From: Cacajao melanocephalus
Taxonomy: Eukaryota > Chordata > Mammalia > Primates > Pitheciidae
Direction: 5' to 3'
DNA: 64,000 nt
Assembly: GCA_963573385.1 (NCBI GenBank)
Contig: CAUYLG010076860.1
Coordinates: 20,956 to 84,955 of the forward strand
The notes below the pieces were generated by a model. That model saw only the letters and a program-made list of their open reading frames with translations. It searched no databases and was not told the DNA's origin. Below are positions 1-19,595 of the stretch, one piece after another. The stretch's first letter is position 1; each line of letters begins with the position of its first letter. The position numbers and the translations under genes are program-made.

Positions 1-210
1 CTGGTGCTAGGCACTGAGTCCTCTTCAAAAATGTTAACATTAAGTTTCAATAAACTTGAGTCAATAGGAATTCAGTAAATAATTTTTAAAGATTCTTTTA
101 TTTTTAAATATGTATTTATAAACAAAAATCTTAAAGAATTAAAAGAAACTATCACAAAGTACATAACAATGCGAGTCTTATGTGCTCTCCAAAGAAAATG
201 TTAAGAACTA

Positions 211-239
211 TCTTCACTATCTTAAAAAGATAGTGAAGA
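211..239. repeat. Perfect 13-bp inverted repeat with 3-base loop
   Basis: TCTTCACTATCTT (211-223) and its exact reverse complement (227-239) flank AAA. The right arm is also the target-site copy of the adjacent Alu, so a third, slightly altered copy occurs after the Alu tail at about 534-547. Confidence 0.85.
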
Positions 240-241
240 AT

Positions 242-1449
<1,208 letters not shown>

Positions 1450-1915
1450 GGTAGTAATAATAATAGTAGGTAATGTTTATTGAGTGCTTGATGGTGAAAC
1501 CAAGACAGCCTAGATGTGAGCCCAGTCTTTTACTTCCTAACTGAGTGAACTGGGACAAGTTATTCTTTATGTGCTTCGGTTTCTTAAGCTATAAAATGGG
1601 GTTAATAATGGTGCCTATCTCATGGGATTCTTCTGAAGAGTAAATGATTTATACATGTAAAGTTCCTAAAACAGTGCCTGTTACTATTGTTATTTGCCAA
1701 GCATTGTTCTAATACTTTGCAGGCACCAACTCATTTACTTCTCCTAATGGTGCAGTGAAGAAAGTGCTAATATTACCCTTATTTCCACAATGAAGAAACT
1801 GAGGTAGAGAGAGGGTCAGTATGTTGCACAAAGTCACCTAACTAGTACCTGGTGGAGCCAGGATTTGAACCCAGGCCATCTGGTTCCTGAGCACTCTCTC
1901 TGATGACGGGCACAT
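1450..1915 (+). repeat. MIR SINE, split by another MIR
   Basis: The MIR opening (TAGGTAATGTTTATTGAGTG, 1465-1488) stops near 1496 and resumes near 1690 with the next consensus segment (GCCAAGCATTGTTCTAATAC). It then runs through AAGAAACTGAGG to the CCAGGATTTGAACCCAGG region at about 1880. The missing join is filled by an oppositely oriented MIR. Confidence 0.75.
1497..1689 (-). repeat. MIR SINE inserted in the + strand MIR
   Basis: Reads as reverse-complement MIR: CTGAGTGAACTGGGACAAGT, then CTTCGGTTTCTTAAGC, ATAAAATGGGGTTAATAATG and AAACAGTGCCTG. Its borders coincide with the gap in the surrounding MIR. Confidence 0.7.
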
Positions 1916-3440
1916 GCAGTGAGGAGTGATACAAGTGAAACTGAGTGGAAATAGCCCTCACACATCCAGGCTTGAAGTTATTGAAAATCTGGGAGGTTGC
2001 TACCAAAACACATTTAAGGTTTCACTCATCTGAATGAGAATAGCATTCCACTAAGCACAGATAAGAACTCTTATTACATTTACATAGCATAAGGCTCTGT
2101 ACAAGAAACCTTGAACATAAAATACTTGGAACTGAAAGGAGTAGAACTAGGAAGTAATGGGGCAGGGGAGCCTGAAAGGAACAATACAAGAGGGGAGTTA
2201 TGAGACCTCAGAGCCTCGGGGTAGAAGATGATATTTTGATATAATTAGGAGGGAAAAAATTCCTCTCATTTTTCACATTCCTGTACTACATAAAATTTTA
2301 CGGGAAAAACACAAGAGTATGAGCCATTGTCAGATTTATAAAAGGCCGCAGTGGATTTCCTTATGAGATGATGGATGACTCTGGTGAGTAGGTAACTTCC
2401 CTGTTGGTTATCTCCTATACTCAGATATTCCATAAGTCAGCCTGTGGCTTCTGAAACCGTGTTGAGAAAAAGCTGTATAAACTAGGTATTGGTCCCTGTT
2501 CCTTCATTAGCGTTACAAAAGGGTTTGACTGCTGGGTTGAATCTTACCCACCCCTTCAATGGCCATTACAGAAAGCTCTCAAGTGCAATTTTCTAAAGAG
2601 AACTAAAAATAAATTTAAAAAAAAAATCCAGCATTAATAATGGTTTTTTTTTCTCCATATGTAACACGGTCATTGCCAAATTGGTTCTGCCTTCTTATGT
2701 TTTTTAATGAAAAGTAGCCTAATTGATCAGTTGGTCATGAATAATACTTTTTCATATGTTTTTCTCCACACCCCTCAGCCTTCTAGAACTACGGGCTTAA
2801 TGTATTAGCCTACAAGTGGTTCATGATGTGTGTCTTTTGTCTAGTGCTTTGTGGGAAAATATTAGAAACAAACTGCTGAGAACTCAGTAGGAACTCAGTA
2901 AGTAATAAGTAGATAGTTCTCTTGTTAAATATAATTTTAAAGAAACTCTTTCTAAATAACTAGGAAATATTATAAGGGAAGTACAAAGTGAGGTGGAAAG
3001 CCTGCTGACTTGTAATTTGAAATTTCTGTTCATCGTTTTATAGGTCACAAAGTTTAACCCTTTATAGAACAAAATGTAAAGTCAGATAGCTGAAAAGGCT
3101 CTCCTCCCCTAAATAGGTTTGTTTGAAAATATAGATCATTAAATCGGTAAGACTAGCACGAGAATCTCAAACATTGAGGAAACTAAGAAAATTGTCCAAT
3201 TCTAATACCTTATATCAGTACTTTAAGTCCACCATAAATATGCTGATATCCATAGCACATAGGTTCTTACTGGCAGTGGTGGAATGGGTGGGGGAAGGGG
3301 AGTGTCACAGATAATTTGAGATGTTGATGAAAGCTATGAAAACTCTCCCCAGTGGGGGAAAAAACAATGATGCCTAGCACTTATCCTTATGCAGCTTTGC
3401 ACAGAATTTCCATGGGAAATTCTGGTGTCCATCCATGATA
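1916..3440. other. Unique AT-rich sequence, no gene seen
   Basis: Contains short homopolymer runs near 2620 and 2645. No repeat family or coding signal was recognised. Confidence 0.55.
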
Positions 3441-3453
3441 AATCACCTAGTGT

Positions 3454-3786
<333 letters not shown>

Positions 3787-3787
3787 T

Positions 3788-4072
3788 CATGCAGGCTCAG
3801 TGACTTTGGGAGGACAAGATGAGAGGACTTTTTGAGCCCAGGAGATTGATACCAGCCTGGGCAACATGGTGAGGTCCCACCTCTACAGGATACTGTTTTT
3901 AAAAATTAGCCAGCCCTGGTGGCCCACACCTGTAGTCCAAGCTACTCCAGAGGCTAAGGCAGGAGCATCCCTTGAGCCCAGGAAGTCAAGACTGCGGTGA
4001 GCCATGTTCACGCCACTGAACTCCAGCGTGAACAACAGAGCGAGATCCTGTCTCAAAAAATAAATAAGTAAA
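3788..4072 (+). mobile_element. Old Alu (AluJ-type)
   Basis: Diverged dimer: GAGCCCAGGAGATTGATACC in the left arm, then TTAGCCAGCCCTGGTGG and CTCCAGCGTGAACAACAGAG in the right. It ends in an AAATAAATAAG tail. Confidence 0.85.
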
Positions 4073-4109
4073 TTTAAAGAGTTGTCATGATCTTGTTTGA
4101 TCTGGCTAT

Positions 4110-4275
4110 GATCTTTGAGGTAGACAGACCACAGATTTTACCTCTCATTCTGCAGAGTGGGGAAAGCAAGGCTTGGAGAGTTTCCAGGACTCGCTCAAGG
4201 TAATTTGCTAATGTCTGCCAGAACTTAGCACCAAGCCTGTCACATTGTAGCCTGGGCTTCTTCCACAACACTGGT
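4110..4275 (+). repeat. Degenerate MIR
   Basis: GAGGTAGACAG, then ATTCTGCAGAGTGGGGAAAG, CAAGGCTTGGAGAG and CGCTCAAGGTAATTTGCTA follow the order of the MIR core, but with many changes. Confidence 0.4.
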
Positions 4276-4309
4276 CCAGACACAGCATTTCTGGAGATGC
4301 TGGAGCCCT

Positions 4310-4465
4310 TGATGGGCTTCTGGAGAGCTGAATTCTGGCTCTACCAGAAGCTACCCACGTGATCTTATACAAGTCACCTAGCTTCCCTGAGCCTCAGTTT
4401 CCTCCTCAATCAAGTGAGAGGTTAGACCATGTGTTCTCTGAAGCCCTTTGATTTTCTGCAGAAAA
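4310..4465 (-). repeat. MIR
   Basis: Reverse-complement MIR core: AATTCTGGCTCTACCAG, then GTGATCTTATACAAGTCACC and GAGCCTCAGTTTCCTCCTCA. With the preceding + MIR it forms an opposed pair. Confidence 0.6.
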
Positions 4466-5975
<1,510 letters not shown>

Positions 5976-5991
5976 TACAACTTCCATTTTT

Positions 5992-8084
5992 AAATGTAAG
6001 ATGTGAGGGAGATTTATGATACAGCCTACTTTGGCAGCTCATATTATTTTGTAAAGTGAAGGGTCAATTAGGTGTTATTATCATCAAGAGAGCATGCTGT
6101 AATGCTTCATCTTGTAGATGCTATACAAATTACCTGTCTGATTACTTTAATTCATGTTTTGGCTACTGTCTGCAGAAATTCCCTCAGTTCCTAGCTCACG
6201 GGTATGCAGATGTACTGAGAACATTTAGGGTAATAAAAGCAAAAAAAATAATTGGGTCCTTTACCCTAAGGAATGAACAGTGTATTTGGGAAACTAGGAC
6301 AAACAAACAAACAAAAAATGCTACCACAATGCAAAACTCCTGATAAGGAGAATTTTAAAAATGGCTTAAGATGGAGATTTTTAGAAAGGACTTCTTGAAG
6401 GAGGTGCATTTGTAGGCTGAGAGAGATGGTTTAGCAAGCAGGCATCAACGCATCCACAAAGCTTTACACATCAAGGAAATCATAGAAGGAACAGGGTCTT
6501 CTTTGCTGATGATCTGTTTATTTTGCAAACAACAAAGAGTTAGAAGGGCCATTGAAGTTTCCGTGGGGAATCCAAAAACTAAACTTCTGCCACTGGAAAC
6601 TACCTCAAGATCTTTTCCCAGCTAGCTTGCTCTTCCGCTACTTCCAATCGTGTCCCTCAAAGTCTTCTTTTTCGAGCATAAATATCCTTGGTTCTTATAA
6701 CCACTCCTCCTATGAGGCAGTTTTGCGTGCTGCCATTATTTGAAGCATTCGCCTCTGGTTGGACTCTAGTTTAGGGTGTCTCCTAAGTCATGGGGCTCGG
6801 AATAGAGCAGTGCTCTCCAGGAGTGATCTGAGAATGCAGAACACCATGGGGTAGTTGCCTCCCTTGATCTATAGCCTATACTTCTATTAATATGGCCCAT
6901 GATTGCATGAGCCATTTTGGCATCCATGTCACACTGCTGACTCATAATGAAATTGTGGTCAGCTAAAACCCATGAGTTCCCATGTGCTATTTCTAAGCCA
7001 GATCTTTCTTATTCTGTACTTACATTGTTGATTTTTTAAAATCCCTAGGACAGAGGTTTAAATATAAAGACACTTATTTCTATTCCAGTTGATCATATGG
7101 ATAACAGCGTGTCCAAATCTTTCAGAGCTAGGGTATTAGTTTCCCCTCTCTGCAGGTGAGTACTTAACTGTGGTACAGCTAATCTCATGATGGATCGCTG
7201 GTCTCTAAAGTGTCAGAACTTCATTCTCTCCTCCCTATCCATAAATGGTCTGCAACCCTGGACAAATCTGCATCTTTAGACAAACTTGTGGGCCTCAATC
7301 TTCCTAAGTACGATGGGAACAAGTGTGAATGGCCATTTCCTCCCTGCAGTGAGAATATGCAACCATGAGTTCCATATCTGCAAAACCCTAAGGAAAGGTT
7401 ATTCAGAGGCAGCATTAGATGAGAGGAGAAAAAGTTTATTTCAGGCTCTTGGCAGCTTTCAGAAGATTTGATTATCCTAATCACTACATGTTAAAGTTAA
7501 TGACTTCATTTTTGCAGTCGTTTTAAAAATAGAACTGGGGTATTTGATTTTTGGTTGTAGTAATATCATGTGATGGTCAGTATAATTTTACACAAAATTA
7601 TTTGTAATGTGAGCAAGTGCCATAAAGTATGTCTGCAAGATTCATTTAAAATGACTCTCTTCCCTCCATCCCCTCCCCTAGCCTCATCCTCAACCCTACC
7701 CTCTTCCGTTTGTACTATGGGACTACAAAGATCTCGAAGTTTAGGTTTCTGTCAGACTTTTTGGAAACCTCTAAAAGACTAAGCTAGCTTAGAAATTCAT
7801 AGATTTTCACCCCTGGCCAGTGCAGAGAGCACACAGGTAACTTGTATAATATTTATAATTTCAAGCTAATAGAAATGTCGTATTTCAAAACACATCTCTG
7901 AGAGCAGTCTTTTTGCTCCTTATAGAAAGGTACAGGAAACATCCAAATTTTTCTAGTCTGCCATTCTAACGCACATTGTGATCTTGCTCTGGTGACCTTG
8001 TAATTATGAATTTTCTGGTAGCCCCTCCCCAGCCTCTCACGTGATTTTTAATCCAGGGCCTGGGCACTTGTAGCAGAGTGTGAT
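5992..8084. other. Unique sequence with weak traces of old repeats, no gene seen
   Basis: Around 6385-6450 an L2-like antisense trace (CTTCTTGAAGGAGGTGCATT) is possible. Otherwise only short chance ORFs. Confidence 0.45.
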
Positions 8085-8225
8085 CCCAGGACCAGCAGCA
8101 GCGGCACCGCTGGGAAGCCTGTTAGAAGCGAGGATCTCAGGCCCTGCCTCAAACCTATTGAATCCGAATCCAAACTATAAAAAGATTCCCCTGCTGATTC
8201 TTACACACAATAAAATCTGAGAAGA
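8085..8225. mobile_element. hAT-type DNA transposon fossil, MER20-like
   Basis: GACCAGCAGCAGCGGCACC, then AGCCTGTTAGAAGCGAGGAT, CAGGCCCTGCCTCAAACCTA and TTGAATCCGAATCC follow the MER20 consensus order. The far terminal repeat is missing. Confidence 0.6.
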
Positions 8226-8413
8226 CCAGATCTAGAGTAAAGGGATTTTACCCCCATTTTACCCGCTGTAGACCTTGTATGGTAATACAAAACTTGCAAA
8301 CTTTCATTTGGTGTTTATTAAAAGGTTAGAGTCCTTAGTTAAAATGTTACCAGATTCAAATGTCCTGTATACATTCAGCTATTTCTCAGTGTATGTATAT
8401 ACAACTGGCTTTA

Positions 8414-8716
<303 letters not shown>

Positions 8717-8739
8717 AAAGTACTCTTGCCTTTCTGGGT

Positions 8740-8945
8740 TCTTGTGGACCAGGGGTTCTTCCCCACCCTCACCAGGGACATTTGGCAATGCCAGGAAACA
8801 TTTTTTGTCACAATTTGTGGGGCGAGGTCCTACTGGTGGGTAGAAGCCAGTGATGCTGCTGAGAATCCTGCAATGCACAGGATGGCCCCCACGGCAAGGA
8901 CTTAACTGGCCCCAAATGTCAATAATGACAAGGTTGGAAAACATC
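8740..8945. mobile_element. hAT-type DNA transposon fossil, MER5A-like
   Basis: Near complete: CCAGGGGTTCTTCC at the left end, GGGACATTTGGCAATGCC, GTGGGTAGAAGCCAGTGATG, ATGCACAGGATGGCCCCCAC, and GTCAATAATGACAAGGTTGG before a decayed right inverted end. Confidence 0.8.
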
Positions 8946-9188
8946 AGTATATGATTTATAAAGGCTCAGATGTGTGACCATAAACCACAGAAGGCTGTAG
9001 GAAAATAGAGTCATGTGGCATGTGGCATGTCACAATATGACCAGGCAAAGAACAAATAGACTGGCAGTGGCCAGAGTGACAGTGGTGGGGACATGGAGGG
9101 CAGGGAATGGAAAATCCAGCCACAGATGAGAGGAGGCATCTAAGGCCAATGCTAACTGGTACTCTGTGCACAAAGGCAGTCAGCTTTA

Positions 9189-9516
<328 letters not shown>

Positions 9517-9575
9517 TCAGGGACTGGACACCAGGTATGAGTTCCAGGAGGGGTGGGAGGAGGGGTGGGAGAAAT

Positions 9576-9584
9576 AGAGAGAGG

Positions 9585-9628
<44 letters not shown>
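9576..9628. repeat. (GA)n microsatellite
   Basis: An interrupted GA tract begins near 9576 and becomes about 20 uninterrupted GA units up to 9627. Confidence 0.95.
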
Positions 9629-9632
<4 letters not shown>

Positions 9633-10029
9633 AGGCTTCAGTTCTAGAGTGGATAGTAGGTGTGATCTCAAAATCATGATAGACATAGAAAACAAGAAAG
9701 GATTTCAAGTATTAGCATAGGAGCACAGGGGCAGATTTCAGGTAAATCCAGTAAGACTAGGACTCAGAAACAAGACAGAATCCTGCTTACTAGAACTGGG
9801 ACGCCTGAGAGCCAGGCCAGCAGCAGGCATGACTCATTGCCGAATGTTCAGCTAGAGTGAGCTTCTTAAATCCCTCCCAACCAAGAAAAGGCTTAGTGCT
9901 GGGTCTACAGCACGGCTGACTTGCAAGAAGGGGTCAAGGGCTCCCAGCTATAGAGAAAAGTAGATCAGAAGTAAGCCAGGTCCTGACAGTGACCACTGAA
10001 AATATCACGGGATAAGAAATGGAATAGAA

Positions 10030-10530
10030 CGCGAGAGGTCCTCTGGGTCATTCCCCTACTGCAGGGCACCTAAATCATTCAGAAAGATTATCTACTCTTC
10101 AACATTTCCAGAGAAAGATTTCTTAAGGACCAGTCAATGCCTTATAATCCATCTAAGTCAAAACTTCTTCCCCATTTCTAACCCTAAACACCTCTTCCTG
10201 GGATGTAAAGTGAGTCTCTTTCATCCCACCCTGCACAAAATGTGACTTCTAACATTCAATAATGATCAAGAACACAAACCACCCTCTGCAACTGCCAGGC
10301 ACAGCCTCCCCTTTTCTGGGCTAAAGCATCTCAATTCCATTAGCGTGTTGCCCTGAGAGTCTCTCCCCGACCTTTTAATCCCTTCATTATCCTCTGGACC
10401 TGCTCCAAGCCTTCCCTGCTTGAGATAGTTACCACCAAGTATGTATTTGTCAAATGGAAACTGTGTGCAGACTGCCCTTTTGCCATGGAACACAAAGAAG
10501 GAGGAATATAAAAGAATATACACAGTTTTG
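10030..10530 (-). mobile_element. Ancient CR1/L3-type LINE 3' fragment
   Basis: Reads like reverse-complement CR1/L3: GAGGTCCTCTGGGTCATTCC near the left, CAAAACTTCTTCCCCATTTC in the middle, and ATCCTCTGGACCTGCTCCAA near 10390, the positions expected in that order. Strongly diverged. Confidence 0.5.
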
Positions 10531-14289
<3,759 letters not shown>

Positions 14290-14430
14290 TCCCCCTTCAA
14301 GAAATGCATAGCATTTTTACGCATTATCTGATTTATCCTTGCAACAACAGATATTATGGAGAACGAATATTCTCCAGGAGGTAGTTAACAAAATATGGGA
14401 AAACTGAGGTACGGTAACTCATGGGTTATT
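14290..14430 (+). repeat. Degenerate MIR
   Basis: TACGCATTATCTGATTTATC, then GGGAAAACTGAGGTACGGTA are in MIR order, with insertions between. Confidence 0.4.
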
Positions 14431-15261
14431 CACATTGCTCCTGAACATTCCCGCATCTGGGGAGGGAGTTCTTTATTTGCTGAATTGAAAACTATTTCAT
14501 GCCTCCTGCTCAGTTATTTCAGTACTGGCTCCTAAGTTTGGCACCAATCCCAGCTGTTATGAAATCTCATACAAATAATAATGAAGTTCTTCATTCCTGG
14601 GATCCCAAAAGGTTATCATTTCAAGTTCATTGCAGGGCACTTTGGATGCCCATATTGCTCCCTAAATGATTGGAACCATCGGGAGAGGGCTTGTCTGACT
14701 CTGCCATTCACCTCATTTGTAAGTCTCTACTGTGTTTTGACACTGAGTTGTGTCTCGTTGTTTAAAAAATAACTTCTCATTATAATAACATTTTTCCTTA
14801 ATTGCAAAAATATTTCTGACCTGAATTTATTCTTGTCATAGCTGTGTGAGCAAGCAGAGTCTTGTTTGCCTCTACGATATATTAATAATGTATTAATTAG
14901 CTTCCCGGTGCTGCCCAAACAAGGAACAAAAAGGATTTGTCTAAATCACGAAAACTGAAGGGAAGCAAACACTTTGGTAATTATATTTTAAGGGCAGTCT
15001 AAGCATTAGGTAGTGTGGCAAATTTTTGGCCTAATTTTTGAGAGAAGATAACCAAAAACCACTTAATTAACAAAATATTTGTTTGTACCTACTGTGCACA
15101 AAGTCTGAGAGGTTAAAGGAGGCTAAGACAAATAAAATTGGCCAATTTACTGTTAAGGGCATAGTTAAAAGGCAATAAAGGCAAGGCATTATGAGTATTT
15201 TGATTTAGCTACAAATAGCTGAAATATACCAGATCAAACCATATGAAATTGACAATATCTG

Positions 15262-15420
15262 GGGGCGGGCTGCCGTGACTCATGCCTGTAATCCCAGCAC
15301 TTTGAGAGGCCAGGATCATCGCTTGAGGCCAGGAGTTCGAGGCTACAGTGAGCCACGGTTGCACCACTGTACTCCAGCCTGTGCAACAGAGTGTGACCCT
15401 GTCTCTAAAACAAATAAAAA
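15262..15420 (+). mobile_element. Alu, internally deleted (monomer length)
   Basis: The left-arm start passes from GGCCAGGAGTTCGAGGCTAC directly into the right-arm end (AGTGAGCCACGGTTGCACCA). The central A-rich linker is gone. Confidence 0.88.
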
Positions 15421-16094
15421 TTTTAAAAATGACGACCATATATCTGACCTTTTTTTTTACCCCAAAAGTGGTAGTTTTATATAATTTAATCTAATATTAA
15501 GGTACTCTTGTCATACTGTACCAGCTCCTAAACATTCTACTTTTCATTTTCCTTCTTTTTCTTAGCTATCATTCTTACAACAACCAAGAGAAGGTAAATA
15601 CAGGTCAGAGATTTGACTCCTGTTTTTTACATGTATTTATTTTTGTAGATTCACAAATAACATATGTTTTGCAGTTTTAAGGTTTCTAATTATGTTAGAC
15701 CCTGTTTTTTATTTTATTTAGAGTCATTGTCCTTGCTGCCTGTCCTTCACATGTGGCATTCACCAAGTCAATTCTTCATGCCATTTCCTTCACAATCTTC
15801 GTGGAAACTCATTATCTCAGTTCCCATCTATTCTGCCACGATGCATGATTACAGAACACTCCCCTTTTTTGAAATATTGCTCAATAGAGATTAAATCTAA
15901 CATCCAGTTTTACCTGTCTATCCTTGAATTACAGGTTCCCAAGAAGTCAGAACAGATAGCCATACAGGTATCCCACTAAATCCATTCTTCTATCCCCTTC
16001 AATATTTAACAAATATTTACCAGGCATCTATTTTGAGCAAGCATTAGAGTAAGTCCTCTCATAAATATGAAGTTGTATAAATAAGGATGCATGC
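15421..16094. other. AT-rich sequence with weak L2 trace
   Basis: CAATATTTAACAAATATTTA at about 16000-16019, followed by CAGGCATCTA, resembles the antisense L2 tail. No gene seen. Confidence 0.4.
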
Positions 16095-16270
16095 ATTCAT
16101 GTAAATACAAATTTAATGCTGGGTATATATTGTTGGAAGCACCTGACATGTATTAATCTATTTATTCCTATCTAAGGGGATAAGTACCATTGTTATTTCC
16201 ATTTTAAAGATGAGGAAACTGAGGCCAGAGAGAGTATATGAACTCTTAAAACCCAAACCCTCCACCACAG
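16095..16270 (+). repeat. MIR
   Basis: ACATGTATTAATCTATTTAT, then TTTTAAAGATGAGGAAACTG and AGGCCAGAGAG are MIR core segments in order. Confidence 0.65.
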
Positions 16271-17205
16271 CACTAACAATCTCTCTGGTTACAGTGGAGG
16301 ACCCAATGTCAAAAAAGCAATTGCTTTTCTCAGACATGAACACAATGTATGACAAATTTAGCAGTTCCTCCTCATACCCTAAGATGTAAATATCCACCCA
16401 GGCCAACCTGTGTCTGTCAGAGAACAGAAAATGGGCCTGTCACACTGTTTTCTCCCATGAGGGTCTCTCTGCCACTGCTACTTTGGTACACGCTAGGGGA
16501 CACACACTGCCCGACATATTCTTGCAGAGTCATATCTTACCCCACATCTTATCACAACCCTGCTGAAGGTCAGGCACCATCAAGAAAATGTTCACTCATC
16601 TTCCCGTTATGCCCAATGTGTAAACTGATAACACATCTAAATTCAAAGAAAATCAACAGAAGTCACCTCAGTCAACCTGAAAAGTCTGGTGACTCATTCC
16701 CACCCTTCTCATGGGGTTCCTGCTGGGCTGCCTGGTTCTCCTGAACCAGCCTCCAGGCCGCCTGCAGCAGGGGTGCAGCTCAGTGTTTGAACACCCTCTC
16801 CGCGCCCATCAGATGAGTGTCGACTTTCTTTGGCATAGGCATTTGAGTTACATTTGAATTGCTGAACATGCTGCCCCCATTCAGTGCTGACTGTGACCCC
16901 ACTGCATGTGCCCTGGAGGCAGGCTAAACAAGTTTGCCTTGGAAAAAACAGCAGGAAAGAAGATGCTGACTCTTCAGCCCCCAGAGTAAGTTCCATCACT
17001 CTGGAGGTAAAGTCGTAATATCTAAATATGGCTCGATTCATGTCAGGTCTTATAAATACACAGACACATGTGAATGCTGAAACTGTACAGGCACTGACAG
17101 CCAAAAAAAAAAAAAAAATTGAAACAACTTACTGTCTCTTTAGCAGGACAAGACCTGGTAGGCTAACTCACCAGAATAAAGAATACAAAAATGGGCATTT
17201 AATAT

Positions 17206-17210
<5 letters not shown>
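16271..17210. other. Unique sequence, no gene seen
   Basis: Contains a poly-A run near 17105-17119. Overlapping chance ORFs at 16349-17104 on both strands show no domain. Confidence 0.5.

Positions 17211-17255
<45 letters not shown>
17211..17255. repeat. (CA)n microsatellite
   Basis: About 22 uninterrupted CA units. Confidence 0.97.
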
Positions 17256-17258
<3 letters not shown>

Positions 17259-17439
17259 CTGATATAACAAAGACCCCAAGAGACTGGTTGCCCTGGCAAT
17301 GAAGAATCATTTGTATATTCAAGGATTTTCTTGTTTAAATTTAAGCTAGCTTCTTGAACTTATCGAACTTTCTCGAGCTTAGCTTTAGGCCTCCCTCCTC
17401 AGACAGAGGTCTGACAACTATTTCAGCCTCTAGCAAGGC

Positions 17440-17700
17440 AGGAAGCTTAGAAGTAGGAGCAAAACCTCACAAGCCAGCCAGCCTGGCTTTGAATTTCAGT
17501 TCTCTCATTTCTCAGCTGTGTGACCTGGGTAAGCTGCTTAACCACCTTGAGCCTCTATTTCCTCACCTGTAAAATGGGAGTAACAACATTAAAGCAAACT
17601 TGCATGGGTTCATCATGAAAATTAGATAGATGAGGTGACATACTACATAGCAAGCATTCAGAACTGTGCCTCATTCCAAGTGTGAGTTATCGGTAATAGT
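17440..17700 (-). repeat. MIR, near full length
   Basis: GGCTTTGAATTTCAGTTCTC, then CAGCTGTGTGACCTGGGTAA, CCTCACCTGTAAAATGGGAG and a decayed end near 17690. Confidence 0.8.
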
Positions 17701-18061
17701 GGCTTGAAATGGGTTTACACCGCCTGGCAGGAAAACATTGAATTCTTTTTTGTTTTTGACTTGAGTCTTTGAAGCGCTTTCATCTCATTTCTTCTTCTTT
17801 TGTATTTGTGGAGGAGGATGTTTAGCCATCCTTGGAGTACAATCTTCTATTAAAAACCATTATTAAGTCTCTTCAAGTTTCTCTTTTGCAGTAAATGATC
17901 CAGATTACTTAATGGTTTGGTTTTACATGTTTTAATCACTTATTTGAACTTGTCAACCATCTCCAGATACAGTACACACAGAAATATTGTCTAGGAAAAT
18001 TTGTTACTGAAATTCCTTATCATCTGTGGTCCATTAGCTCACATGTTTAAAATTCATTGTT
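17701..18061. other. AT-rich sequence, no gene seen
   Basis: Nothing was recognised. Confidence 0.5.
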
Positions 18062-18195
18062 TTTATTTTTATTATTTATTTATGTACTTATTTTTGCAAG
18101 ACAGGGTCTCACTTTTTTGCCCAGGCCAGAGTGCAGTGGCACAATCATAGTTCACTGCAGGCTCGAACTCCTGGGCTCAAGCAATCCTCCAGACT
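18062..18195 (-). mobile_element. Truncated Alu (AluJ-type)
   Basis: ACAGGGTCTCACTTTTTTGC, then GAACTCCTGGGCTCAAGCAA is the right arm in reverse complement. It breaks off at about 18195. Confidence 0.8.
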
Positions 18196-18339
18196 AAGCT
18201 TCCCCAAAACCCGTTATTCTTAAGAGCAAAGTTGAGTTCCATCATATTGGTCATTTGGTTTCACTCCATCATGTTGCCAAAACCACCTATTTCTCAGATG
18301 CATAGTTTAACACAAACCAAACCAGAAGATACCATAGGT

Positions 18340-19110
18340 CATTCATTCATTCAACATTTACTAAGTGACTGCTGTATGCCAGAGGCTGGGCTATGCTCTA
18401 AGATCACAAAGAGGATACTTCTTAGTTGGAAGAGCTTACAGCTTGGGAGAGAAGACACAGAAGGAAACAAATCATTACAAATGCCTTTCCATTGGGTATC
18501 ATACCTGAAAAGAGAAGGTGAGGCCAGAATACCCTTGGGGCAGAAGGGAGGGAGGATTAAGCTCAGGGAACAGCTTTACAGGGAAGGTGACATTTGCACC
18601 CCTATTAAAGAATGGCAAGAATTGAGGAGTACAAAAAGGAGAATATTCGAAGAAGAAACACCCAGGGATGATTTTCACGTGGAAACATTAGGTAACCTTA
18701 GGAGGGGCTGCTGTGACTGAGGCCCAAGGTCAAGGAAGGGAGCAGAGTCATGAAGCTACCCAGGGTCAGCCAAGGCCAGGCTAGGAAGCTTGAGCTTCAT
18801 TCTTCAGGCATCCAGGGGCAGAGGAGGGTGCAAGAAGAGACATGGCACGGTCTCATCTGTTTTGCACAAATCACTCTGGACGCAATGAAGAGGGGAGAGT
18901 GGACGTATTTGAGCCTAAGTTAGGAAGGGGAAAAAGGATGCTGGGGTTGTGGAGAAAGACTATAAAACCCACACAAAGGAGGGCTGATGGAAAGATGGAA
19001 ATTAATTTCAGGTCTATTTAAAAGATAGCATTTAGAGACCCATTAGTGGGAGGTGTCAGGTTTGGGAAAGAGGAGGAAAAGACCGGAGGAGTCCAGAAGA
19101 AATTTCCAGA
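18340..19110 (-). mobile_element. L2 LINE 3' region
   Basis: Reverse-complement L2 tail: CATTCATTCATTCAACATTT, then CTTATAGCTT-type segments (AGCTTACAGCTTGGGAGAG), CCTTGGGGCAGAAGG, and AAATCACTCTGG near 18869. The 162-residue open frame at 18232-18720 is the antisense of this fossil and is not a gene. Confidence 0.7.
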
Positions 19111-19469
19111 TTTCTGGCATGGACAACTGTGAGGGCAATCGTGCCAGATAGTGCCAGAATGAAACTAATATAGATTGGCACAAATCTATCTCTTAGAAAT
19201 GTACCTCAGAGACATATGTTCTGCTGAAGGTCAGTAGGGAAGGCCAACTTCATGTGCAAAGAGCAGTATATATATTTATTACTAGCTATTCTTTTTATAA
19301 TACTTTTTAATATATGTGACATATATGAGCTAAGACAGTATTCATGTAGGAATTTTCATTTCTCATTTTCTGGCAATTCTGTGTTCAGATATAATGAGAT
19401 GCTAGCATTATTCCAGTTATCTACGCCTAGTGTAGTATATATCTATGGTTCAAGATTATCATCTTCCCT

Positions 19470-19595
19470 GACTCCCCACTAGAAGGTGAGCTTTGTGAAG
19501 CTGGGGACTTTGTCTGTTTTGTCCTCGTCTCCATTTCCAGCCCTGAAAACTAAGTTTGACTCCCAGTAGGTGCTAAATACTTATTGAGTAAATGA
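19470..19595 (+). mobile_element. L2 LINE 3' terminus
   Basis: CCCCACTAGAAGGTGAGCTT, then GGGGACTTTGTCTGTTTTGT, AGTAGGTGCTAAATACTTAT and TGAGTAAATGATTGAA give the standard L2 end. It lies in opposite orientation to the preceding L2. Confidence 0.8.

Noticed and set aside
18232..18720. 162-codon + strand open frame
   Set aside because: It is the antisense of an L2 3' region (antisense L2 tail from about 18340 on).
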